Source: Eremophila alpestris peregrina (lineage: Eukaryota > Chordata > Aves > Passeriformes > Alaudidae). Taken from it: a stretch of 64,000 nucleotides of DNA. Positions 35,241 to 45,483 of this stretch are shown here, piece by piece (the stretch's first letter is position 1; each line of letters opens with the position of its first letter). Position numbers and translations under genes: made by a program. The stretch lies in assembly GCA_009792885.1 (NCBI GenBank), contig WMCF01000012.1, positions 13,167,641 through 13,231,640 on the forward strand, given 5' to 3'. The notes below the pieces were generated by a model, which saw nothing but the letters and a program-made list of their open reading frames with translations, had not been told where the DNA came from and made no database searches.

Positions 35241-35539
35241 TCACTCTCCACTATCAGCTTCAGCCGCATTAGGAAAGTTTCCACTCATAATAGCAGCTGC
35301 AAAGTTGGCTGATGAATCGACTGGTACTTGCGGCTAAAATTCATGTATTTAAAGCTGAAATAATGAATGCGCCGATCCTTCTACAGCCATCTCCCCGCGC
35401 CCGAAAAAATCCCACCCAAACAGCCAACGGACTCGGTCCGCCGCCGCGAAGCCCGAGCATAGGCAGAACATCGGCAGCAGCGGAGCGGTGCTTGGCTTTT
35501 GTCTCCGTACACTTTCTTCCTTTCCTTCCAAACTTTTGG

Positions 35540-35565
35540 ACGCTCTCTCCGAGAGCGTATTTATA
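35540..35565 (-). promoter_or_regulatory. TATA box abutting a perfect hairpin, candidate distal promoter
   Basis: The minus strand reads CTATAAATACGCTCTC: a consensus TATAAATA at 35565-35558, immediately followed by an 8-bp perfect hairpin (arms 35551-35558 and 35540-35547, loop of 3, sharing one base with the TATA box). A CpG-rich islet lies upstream on the same strand (35640-36200). Predicted start about 35530, oriented towards NFIB 20 kb away. Promoter identity is inferred from motif plus context only. Confidence 0.35.
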
Positions 35566-35639
35566 GACCTGGAACCCACGGCTGTATTTTTCCTTATGCC
35601 TCCTTTGGCTCGGGCTTAAGTCACTGGCGGGGAAAATAA

Positions 35640-36200
35640 GAAAGGAGGCAGGCAGGCAGGCGGGCAGACAAACGGGAGGACAGAAGAGGGAAAAGCTCTT
35701 CTGTCCCGCAGGCGGGACGCGAAGGGAGGCTGGGGCAGGCGGCCGGAGGTGCGGGATTCCCTTATCCTAGTGGGCGAGAGAGAGGTAACGGTGATAGTCG
35801 GGCCCCGGCTCCCTGGGTGAGGGAAGGGAAGCCTCTTGCCCCCGGGAAAGAGAGAGGCCGGTACTGCCGCCTCATCCCGATGGTGGGACCTCAGAGAAGC
35901 CGAATCAAGAAGAGCTTGCGTTAGTGCCCGGAGGAGGGAAGTGGGAGGAGGAGATGGGGGCACACGCGACAATAAGTTTGTGTCGTAGGACCAGATGAAA
36001 ATGAAGGGGGTACGAGGGGAGGGAGGTTGCTCCGCACTGGCGGGACGGCGTAGCTGAGCCGGGATGCTCGAGGGCTGCGGCCGGAGCCGCGGGGCAGCTC
36101 GGCAGCGCGCCCTGGGGAAGCGCAGCTCTTCACGGCCACGGGCGCTGTGCGGAGCTGCTGGGGATCAACGCCGCTCCGCTGGGCTGCCGCCGGCTCTTTT
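35640..36200. promoter_or_regulatory. CpG-rich islet with GGCA/GGCG repeats
   Basis: GC-rich stretch starting with (GGCA)n/(GGCG) repeats at 35646-35668 and dense in CpG at 35700-36190. It lies next to the minus-strand TATA box at 35558 and about 400 bp before a strong plus-strand splice-donor-like sequence, CAG|GTAAGTA, at 36605-36612, so it could serve as a bidirectional promoter. No protein-coding frame is convincing. Confidence 0.45.
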
Positions 36201-38739
36201 AATACCGTGTCTCTACAGTGCTTTACACATTCAAATCCAAAAACAAACCCCAAGCCGCTCACGAGAATAGGGAAGTAATAGCTATCTGGAAGCACGCTTA
36301 TTGGAAAAGAGGAAAGCTTTCCCTGTTTGCAGAAAAAGTGAATGGGGGATTAAAAACGTGGGTGTTTGGGGTTTTGATGTTGTTTTGCTTTTATTTTCCC
36401 CTACGGTCTTCTAGTAAAGAAGTTCTCTTTTCCCACAGGGTGGATGCTGAAAGTCTCTAACCAAGTATCTCAGTAACGTGGATGGTGTAATTATCATGTT
36501 GTTAAGCATTTCCTTATTGACGTGCACTACGCTTAGCGTCTAATCTCCGAAATGTATGTCAAAGCAGCTTCTCAGTTTCTGACATATTTAGAGAGCCTGT
36601 CCTGCAGGTAAGTAAAACATGAGGCTGAGGAAGGAGCTTGCTTTCGGGAAGGAAATGAGACTTTCACGTTTGGCTTCGAGTGGCAGAACGGCTGAAGCAG
36701 CATTACAGTTGGCTGAGCAGTTTGGCATTGCCATGACTTAGTTCAAACACCATGTTCTGATGTGCCTTGACAAAGGTATAAAATTATTAAATCTCCCAAC
36801 AACCTATCAAATCCCGTTCAGAGCCCCGGGTCTGGACTCTTTTTTTTTTACAGCACTGACACTTCAGAACTTTCACCCTTCGCCTCTCCGGGCAGATTTT
36901 TCTGTTTGATTACATTAATAATCTGATTTCTATTTGCCCTTCCAAATGTGAAAATCAACCCCTTTGCAACACGGGGAGGGGCAGTTATTTTTAGCTCGTT
37001 CGCTGGAACAAAATGTTCCAACATTCTCTGCTTTGAATCTCACTGCGGTTTGACTACTCTTTGATATATAAGACTGCTGGTTACCCTTGTCAAAGTACCT
37101 GTTGTAGAAAATGGCTTCCTTAACTTGGCAAGTCACTCTGAACTAAGCAGACAGCAGCATTTGCCTAATTAAATAAACGTTTATAGTATTGCAGGGAAAT
37201 ACCCCAAATATTCAACATTAAAAATTTAAATATTAAAAACCATTAAAAATTATAAGGCTAGTGTAGGGGCTACCTTCATGATATTATTAATGGCTTGCTC
37301 AGCTACCAAAATAAGTAAAAAGTTAATAAAATATTCTTATGTCTTCTTGTCTCCTCGACAGGTATATTTGTCAGCACTTGATGAACAGTTTCAGGGAGTT
37401 CCAAATGCACTTCATAAACAGCACTAAAAATGCGAGTCCGATTCAAATATCAGATAATTAGCCCTGTTCCCCTCTTTTCCCCCTCCTTACTCCTCCCTTC
37501 CCAGTTGCAGTTCTGCAACCACTGTTGCGGTAACCGAGTAAAGTGCGTTTAAATGTTCTTCAACTCTGCCCCCTTCCCTCCCGCGTCCGCCGAGGAGTTC
37601 CAGATGACATTACTTCTGTGTCCATTTTAAAAACCTGTCTCCGTATTTATCTACAAACCGTCCAACCTAAACGCAAATAGTGTTATAAAGGGACATAACA
37701 AAGTAGAAGAGAAGCGAAGGGAAGAGGAGATATCGCTTCTGTCAAGTGACACTTCCTAAAGAGAGAATTACATTGATCCGGACTTAAAAGTTATCGTTGA
37801 GGTCATAATGTTGTACGCATTTGTATGCACGCATTAGGTACAGTCTGAGGTGCAGGGATTATTACAGGAGTTTTGAAGTTCATGGCTGCAGATTTAGAAA
37901 GTTCTTATATCAATTGTGTCTGGACACCTGCATGCATTAGCAAAACTACTGCATTGAATCAAGTGCCTGAACACTGCGATCTTCTTCACAGGATTTTCTG
38001 TACCGCTAGAGTATCGCCGGGTAGGATGCCCTCCTTGGCCAGAGGCCAGTGGCTGAACGAAGTCAAGTGAATAAAATAAGTGCAGAGTAGTCTTGCTTGT
38101 AAAACGGGGGTGAAATGCGCCTATAGGGAGCATCTAGAAAAGATGAAACTCGGAGTTTTGTAGCTCCAAATCATTCCATTCTCGGCAACAGAACGCCATC
38201 ATTATTCACGAGCCAAAGGGGCAAAATCCTGCTCATATAGTGATTATTATTATGACAAGGACCAATAACGGCTTTACTATAAAAATAGTATTTGTTATGA
38301 AGAAACTGGGTGAGCAGCCATCCAGATAAATATTCCCTGTGCCTAACAAGCCTACTGTCCTCGTGATGTTTTGTGTGCTGCTAACCGCCAGTCCTTTTCA
38401 ACCGTTGTGGGTTTTTTTTCTTGTAATTATGCACATTGTTTCCTAGTTACCCTAATTTCAGCACTAAGGCTCCGAAATTGCATGGAGAAGTAAAAGAAAC
38501 GTTACCTTTTTCCCTGCTTGTACACACAGATAAATCGGCACCTATTATTGCTGTCCAGTAACATCATCGTGTGATTCTGTAGACCCCACTCAAATATTAG
38601 AGCCTCTAATTCCTCTCTATTTTTAATTCATCTTAGTTGCTTTTTGATGGTTTTTTGAAGAACAGCGATCAATTCTTTTTGCAACACGGACGTTGCTCTT
38701 CAAGTTAGGCGCCTTTTGTTTGTGTCTGTATTTACTTTG
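36201..38739. other. Non-coding, no gene seen
   Basis: Unique AT-rich sequence with no identified repeats. Its complex, repeat-free look would fit conserved non-coding elements, but I cannot show conservation. Confidence 0.45.
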
Positions 38740-39775
38740 CTGTTTCAACATCCCGCGGGACCGGTGCATTTAAAACAAGAGAACGGGCAGACGCCCAGGG
38801 AGTCACGGGGAGCACCGAGAGCTCGGGGGCAGCGGGGGTCCCGCTCCGGCAGAGACCGCGGGCTGCACCCGAACCGGCGCTTCCCAGCGAGGGCAGCGCC
38901 GATGCAGGCACCCGGCAGCACAGCGTTCCTCGCAGAGGCCGCCTCACAGGAACGTAAAGCCCCCATGAAGAGGCTAAATTCAAAGCAAGGAGCCCACAGA
39001 CACTGTTTGGGGGCGATGGGTAGCGGGAGGACGCACATCCCGCGCTCACCACGGGAGCCTTCGGGAAGCTCGATTTCAACGCCGCGTCCTACTCGCTGCG
39101 ATGACCCGAGCGCAGGCGGCCGGGCTTGGCCAGGGCGACGGGCCCCGCGCACCTCCTCGCCCTCCGCGCCCACCTTTTAGCGCTCGCACAACCTCCGCCT
39201 CCGGGAGCATGGGGGAATCCTCCCCAGAGCCTACAGGCCACTTCCCGCCGACTCAAGCCGGCGGGATTCCTCCGTCTGCCCTCGGGCACGGCGGGCACCT
39301 GGCTGTCGCGGGGCAGCAGCGCAGCCCTCCTTTTCATCCGCGGACCATCTCCAGGCTTTCCCGCATTTATTCTTGCACGCAGGCGGAATCAGACGCTTCC
39401 GCCGAAACCGGCGGGCGAACGGCACCAGTTTCCCGGTGGGGGCCAGCGGCAGAGAGTCCCTCCACCGGGGCGGGAACGCCGTCCGCCCCCGGGGTCTGCG
39501 CTGCACCCCTCCTCGCCCCAACCCCAAAACACATCTGCCGCCTTCCCCCGCAGCGCCGTGACCGCCGGCACTACTTTTAGGACGCCCCAGATTTCCATTC
39601 CCCTGAGGAAAACAACCCCAATCCGGCCACCGGCCCTCGATGCCCCGCGGCCGCAGGCGACACCCGCGAGCCGCCTCCCGGGGCGAGGTCGCCCCCGCAG
39701 GCCCCGGGCGCGGCACATGCGCGGCGGCGCAGCGCGAGCCCCGCGCGCCCCCTTGCGCCGCCCGCCCGCGGCTCT

Positions 39776-40042
39776 CGGGAGGGTCGGGCACCGCGGCTCT
39801 GGGCCGGGCCCGGGAGGGTCGGGCACCGCGGCTCTGGGCCGGGCCCGGNNNNNNNNNNNNNNNNNNNNNNNNNNNNNNNNNNNNNNNNNNNNNNNNNNNN
39901 NCGGGAGGGTCGGGCACCGCGGCTCTGGGCCGGGCCCGGGAGGGTCGGGCACCGCGGCTCTGGGCCGGGCCCGGAGGGTCGGGCACCGCGGCTCTGGGCC
40001 GGGCCCGGAGGGTCGGGGCACCGCGGCGCTGGGGCCCCCCGG
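39776..40042. repeat. 34-35-bp GC-rich minisatellite interrupted by assembly gap
   Basis: Units of 35 bp beginning CGGGAGGGTCGGGCACCGCG and ending CTGGGCCGGGCC: two complete units (39776-39810 and 39811-39845), the first 3 bases of a third, the gap, two more 35-bp units (39902-39936 and 39937-39971), a 34-bp unit lacking one G (39972-40005), and a degenerate last unit to about 40042. Unit-to-unit identity is essentially complete outside the last two, indicating recent expansion or homogenisation. No coding support. Confidence 0.95.
39849..39901. other. Assembly gap (53 N)
   Basis: A run of 53 undetermined bases inside the minisatellite. From the start of the broken unit (39846) to the next full unit (39902) is 56 bases, not a multiple of 34 or 35, so the gap length is probably arbitrary and the true unit number unknown. 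Confidence 0.99.
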
Positions 40043-40150
40043 ACACCCTGCCCGCCTCCCGCACGGGCCCTGAGCCCGTACGAGTGGGCTCCGGGCCGCA
40101 GCAGCTTCCCAAGGCAGCGCTGTGGTTTCTCCCTGTGGCGTCCCTCAAAC

Positions 40151-42299
40151 GCTGGCTGCGCGCACACCGGACCATAAAGCCTCACTTTATACAAGGGAAG
40201 CAATGGGAAAATTACTAAGTTTATAGGTTCTGCTTGAAATAATTAATATGTTGTTCTACTCCAGTCTCCTGAGTACGGCACAATGACTATGGACACAAGT
40301 TTGTATTAGGGCTCCAGAATTCACCTTAGTTTTTAATTAACTTAGGCATAGTGAGTGCTTAAAACTGTTTACTGGGTATCACTGCATGCTGCTTCTTCAT
40401 TAAACTGAAAAATAACGTTCTATGGAACCATTTTGCCAGGTTTTCCAGAGAGTTTGATGCCTGCAGAGATCTTTATGCAGAGCTTTTCCACAGAGCTGTC
40501 AGTTTCCTGCATTCTAAGTTTCGCATCATGTGCTCCAGGATGCTATCTCATCATGGACAGATAACAGTTTGTTGGAAACCTACACCCCCCACCCTTTCCC
40601 CGACTTCTTAATCAGCTCAAATCCAACATCAATTGGTCATCGCTGTTACTAACTCAGTCATGCAATCAGATCTTCAGAGTCAGCCAGTTGGCCCGTGCTG
40701 TTCCACTTCAGGAAACAGAGGTGTTTCACCAGTATGGATGGCATTGCTTCCACGAGGGGCAGTGTGCCACACCTGGTCTCTATTTCGCTTTAGGCAGATA
40801 AGCTTGGCAAAATTGTGCAACCCACCAAAATGGAGAGCATCAGCTCCTATCATAGCTATGACATGAAATGCAGTCCTCCCCTTACTGCAGAATTTTACTA
40901 GTGGAAATTTCGACTGAAATCTAAACAAATTCTTTGATTGGCATATATGTGACCAAAGTAAAGAGGCATCTTCAAGGACAAGAGGAAATGGGACCTAACA
41001 AGAAAGGATGAAGTGCCTAGATTTCTTCTTGAGGGTTCAGGAATGCCATAGTGATGGCCCATCACAGCTTTAATAGCAATGGGAGAAGAAAGGGAGATGA
41101 TATTTTTTTCCTTGCTATTTGAATATGTCCATCCCTAACGTTTCCAGACAGAGCAGCTATCTGGGAATTTGTCCTGCACCTTTGGGAACTGAAGCACATA
41201 TGGCCTATTTAGAGATGACAGGTGGGGCAAGGATGACTCTTCTGATGCCTGCTGTTAGAGGTGCCAAATTAGATTTTGGTGTAATTTATCAGAGCTGGAG
41301 GCCACCCCATGATACAATAGCTGTCCTAGTGATACTTATGGTCACAGTATGCCATACCTTTTATGCAAATTTCCTTCCCTTTTTGGTCCACAAAGGGAAA
41401 GAAATGAATAATGGTGTTTCTAGTCCACCAATAACTGCTGAATACCTAAGAGCCAATATCAAATGTGAATGAAGGCCTCTCACAGGGACTCCAGCAAGTC
41501 CAGTCACCACACAGGCTGTCATGTCTGCACATAAAAGTTTCCTCAGATCAGAGGGTAGCAGCAGAGATGGACATGAGAGAACAAAGGTTTTGAAAGGGTT
41601 ACTCAAGACTTAGTCCTATGCATAAGGCTCCACCCCGTCTGTTAATGGGGGATGTTCAGCACATATTTCTGGGCTTAACTCACAGTATCTTAACATTACC
41701 CCTGGGATGAAATATACCCTCTTTTATGAGCTCAGGAGAGGTAAAATAAGAGCTTTGGTGAAGTATGCAGAGGTCATCCTAATTCATAAATATGAAATGG
41801 GTTCCCTCCGAAAATGATTTGCCATGTTTTGTTACCATATTTTTGGATTGCTGTTATTTTCTATACTTAATCTTTTATGGAGTTTTATGAGTTTTTTTTT
41901 TTTTTCATGAGAGTTTTCAAGGGAATTTTATATTCCTCCCTGCCCTGGTCAAGACTCTAGCATATAAAGTCAGGTTTGTTTTAATTTTTTTGTTTCGTGA
42001 TTCACCTCTCAGAAGGCTTCTGGATTCTGTAGGGAAAAGAACCTTGCCTATAATGTTAAGGCAGGGACCAACAGAAAGGACCACAGAATTTTTTTTTTTA
42101 ACATTTATGCCACTCCTTGTGGAGCTTAATTAGAGCGAATCACATGGCAACTCTGAAAAGCATACTGACACTATGTGGTTTGAGTATTTTTTATTTCATT
42201 TCTTTATATCCTCTTCACATCCACACCTAAGGACACTAACTTTTGAGTGAGTGTCCTTACACTTACACACCTACATCACCAATGTGGTGGTGTAGCTTC
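40151..42299. other. Intergenic, no gene seen
   Basis: Nothing recognised. A 117-codon plus-strand frame at 41119-41472 resembles no family I know and has no gene-like context. Confidence 0.45.
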
Positions 42300-42420
42300 T
42301 ATAGAACCACAGAATAGTTTGAGTTGGAAGGGACTTTTTAAACGTTCACTAATCCACCCCTCTTCAATGAGGAGGAACGTCTTCAGCTAGACCTTCAAGA
42401 CCATTTACCTCTGAACAGCA
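42300..42420 (-). mobile_element. CR1 LINE 3'-end fragment
   Basis: The plus strand begins ATAGAACCACAGAATAGTTTGAGTTGGAAGGGACTTT, the reverse complement of the CR1 3' terminus, then diverges quickly. Short, old, 5'-truncated copy on the minus strand; inner boundary approximate. Confidence 0.75.
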
Positions 42421-44712
42421 CATCAGATTCACTACCTCACTCTGCACCCACAGCAGACCATACCACAAGGCTACCTATATTCTTTCTCAAGTGACCTGAC
42501 CTGGTCTCTGCTTTTATGCTACAAATAAATGAATCCATTGTGCCTGAAAGGGAGAGATGCAGAATCCATGGGGGACTCTGTGTGATGACCCCCACCATGG
42601 CTTTTATAAAAATTATATTAGTTAGTCTGCAAGCAGAGTTTAAGAGCAAGGAGCCCAAGCAAGTTCCGTTGTTGATGAGCTGAAGCTGTGTTTGCCAGAG
42701 GTTTTCTAGTTAATCCTCAGAACAAAGAAGGTAGCTTTGTTAGTAAAAAATTCCCTGTATCATTCCTGAAAAGGCAGCCAGAATTAGAGGTAACTGGTAC
42801 TTTATTTCCAAGGCAAGCTCTGCTGAACAGCTGATACTGAGCAGGAGGGAATTGTTCAAACATCTGTCTTTGTGGCAGAATTGGAAGCTTCTGAGATGAT
42901 TCCCCATAACTGCAGATGTAAAGAAGAATGAACAAACTGGTTTTAGGGAAAGTATGATAAAAAAAAAAAAGGTTTGAATTCTTCGACTGTGCAAGATTTT
43001 TCACTAGAAAACAGAACCTATACTCTCAGACATTTCTTTGTAAATTCATCCAATCTGTTAGGCATGTAAGTATTAAGACTGCTACTCTATTTTTTTCAGT
43101 AAAAACAAATAAAAATTGATGTGTTTCCCTTCTTTTCATTAAGGGAAGGAAGTGAGAAATGAATATAGACTAAAGATATATTCATGGCAGTTTGGTGTCA
43201 TTTCGCACAATTCCAGAAGTGTATGTAAAATGGAAAGTACAGGCCAGTAAAAGTAATTTTCTGAGTCCTATTAGCTGCCAAATGGAATCACAATATACAG
43301 CTAGCTGGGAATCTGCAAGATTTCACACCTAATTCTACTGGACTTAAATTTTAATTTGCCATCAGAACAAAATCTCTAATTGCAAGCAGAAGCAGCTTAT
43401 TACATCCTTTATGTGACTCTGACTCACACATTGACCAAACTGTAAGGAAATAATTTTCCTTTGCATAGAGATGATGATCCCACTTGGATGTTCTGTACCT
43501 AAGAATTCCTCACAATTTACTAATAAGAAACAGAAAATGAGAGGAAATTATCTTCATCTGTTTCTCTCACCCATAAAGCCCAAAATAGACAACTGTTAGA
43601 GCAATTGCATACCCTTGCACCTTTTCCAGTTAACTCCTCTTGCACAGATCTCAACAAGCAAGCCGTTAAAGGAGAGAAATATGTGGGGAGAGGAACTTTT
43701 ATATCTCAGATATCAGTGAAAGCATTGTAGTAAATGTGGGGGGAAACAGAAAAAAGAGTGGAGTCAGGAGTTAGAAGGGTAAAGGGAAAAATGGGGGAAA
43801 GGGCGCCTACTGAGACTTCTCTCTCCAGACATTCATGATCAAAGCCCACCACTGCCATTAGGCAATCAATCTGCAGTTGCATACATAAAACTTTGGCAGT
43901 GTATAGTCTCCACTGCTTTCAACAGAGGCTTTAGACATCTGAAACTGGGCACTCTCCCAAAATTTAGATCCAGTTGCACTGTACATTCCAGAAAAGGCAG
44001 CATCAAATCAGAGGCCCTCTTTTACCCATGCTATTTTCAAGCTGAAGTTTATAAAAAGTTATGCTCCAACCTCTCCATTTAACCTCTTGGGTTGGCTATG
44101 TTTGTGTCCTCCAACTTGATAAAACGGCACACACTGCTGGTAGGCAATTGCTGGCTAAATGCATTCATGTTTTAGGAGAGAATACTGAAAATGTGTGCCT
44201 TTCTTTCCTGATTCCAGGATCATTCAGTTGCCTACTGACTTCTTAATTTTGCAAACAGAAATCTACTTTGGCATCACATCTTGTAGGTGTAATGCACATT
44301 GTTTCTTAAGGTGAGTGATTCTGCATCTCCTGATTTGTTTTGCTTTTCAGCTGTTAAACCTTTCTGTCTTTTCTAGTAGGGCATTCTCCTGCACTTCATT
44401 CAAAACCACGACTAGCAGCCAGCCAAAGCTTTAGCAGCTTCCTATTCTTACTCATGCCACAGCCAGAGATTTCTCAAGCAGCTGCACTGGATTTCTTGCA
44501 GAAAGATATTCTCAAAGGAATTCTGCAGTCACAAAGTACAGAATGCAGCCTCAGTTACTTAATTCTAGTCTATTTACCTGTATCTCTAGATGCTTCTGCT
44601 TTCTTCTGATAAAACACATCCTTAGAAATAACTAAATCTCTATGCATGTGAAGAATACAGAAGCTGCCCTACATTTACTAGATTTTACAATTACAGAGTA
44701 TTCAATTTCTTA

Positions 44713-44714
<2 letters not shown>

Positions 44715-44749
<35 letters not shown>

Positions 44750-44750
44750 A
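44715..44750. repeat. (TATC)8 microsatellite
   Basis: Eight full TATC units followed by TATA. Uninterrupted, therefore probably polymorphic. Confidence 0.95.
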
Positions 44751-45457
44751 TTTCATTCCATTATCAGAAAAAAGTGCTGTAGTTGTAAATTTATGGGACA
44801 TTTGCTGAACTCTTCCACAGCCACAAAAATGCCCTGTGGAATGTGCAGCCTTCAGTGAAGTTCTGCAGAGGAGATCCTTCCACAAGAAAAAGTCAGAGAC
44901 CAAACACCACTTAATAGGATACACATAGAAGTGTGGTGAGATCCAGAGCATGCCCATGAAATCATCTGTTTATTTATGATAAGAAACTCACTTCCTCTTG
45001 GATAACCTCAGGATTGCTTTTGTTAAACCCTTGGCAGCTTAAAAGTCATCTTGCTTTCCAGCGTCTGAGCCTTCTTCCTTTCTCTTTGCTTCTCTCTTCC
45101 CCATACAAGGGCCCCCTCTCTTCACTCAGCTCCCACTCTCCCTCTCAAATGACATTCTTTCTGTACTTGTCTGCACAAACAGCACAAGGCCCAGGCTGTG
45201 CTTCTGAAAGCCAGGAATAATGCCTTAGTCTGTTGCAGTGATTGATGCTCTATCCATGGAGAATACTGTGCCATGGTCAGAGAGATTCACAAAGCTATGC
45301 ACCGTTAAGATACCTGCTGATCTGCTTTTTACTTTCACTGTAACTGAAACAGAAAAATGGGGTGTATGTTCCATGGCTACATGGTCTTTTTTTTTGTTGT
45401 GAAGCTGTAGCTCAAGATTTCAAGTCACATCCAGACAAGGAACGACACACACTGAGA

Positions 45458-45483
45458 TATATGTTACGTAAAGGTAACATATA
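45458..45483. repeat. Perfect 10-bp-arm inverted repeat
   Basis: TATATGTTAC (45458-45467) and GTAACATATA (45474-45483) are exact reverse complements around a 6-base loop, with a TTACGTAA-type core at 45464-45471 resembling bZIP (PAR/CREB) sites. Confidence 0.7.

Larger units (their letters stand above)
38740..40150. promoter_or_regulatory. Large CpG-rich island about 23 kb upstream of NFIB exon 1
   Basis: The longest GC/CpG-dense segment outside the NFIB promoter, 1.4 kb, containing a 35-bp minisatellite and the assembly gap. Several frames of 120-315 codons in all phases are composition artefacts with Pro/Arg/Ala/Gly-rich products, some spanning N. It could be the promoter of a long non-coding RNA or a distal NFIB start, but no splice or core-promoter signal settles this. 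Confidence 0.5.

Noticed and set aside
39126..40218. Overlapping frames of 190-315 codons on both strands across the minisatellite
   Set aside because: They span the N gap, are Pro/Arg/Gly/Ala-rich, occur in several phases of a CpG island, and show no domain or splice context. Explained by composition and the 35-bp repeat.
41119..41472. 117-codon frame with hydrophobic segment
   Set aside because: No homology recognised, no retroviral or host-gene context, and an equally long unrelated frame overlaps on the other strand.
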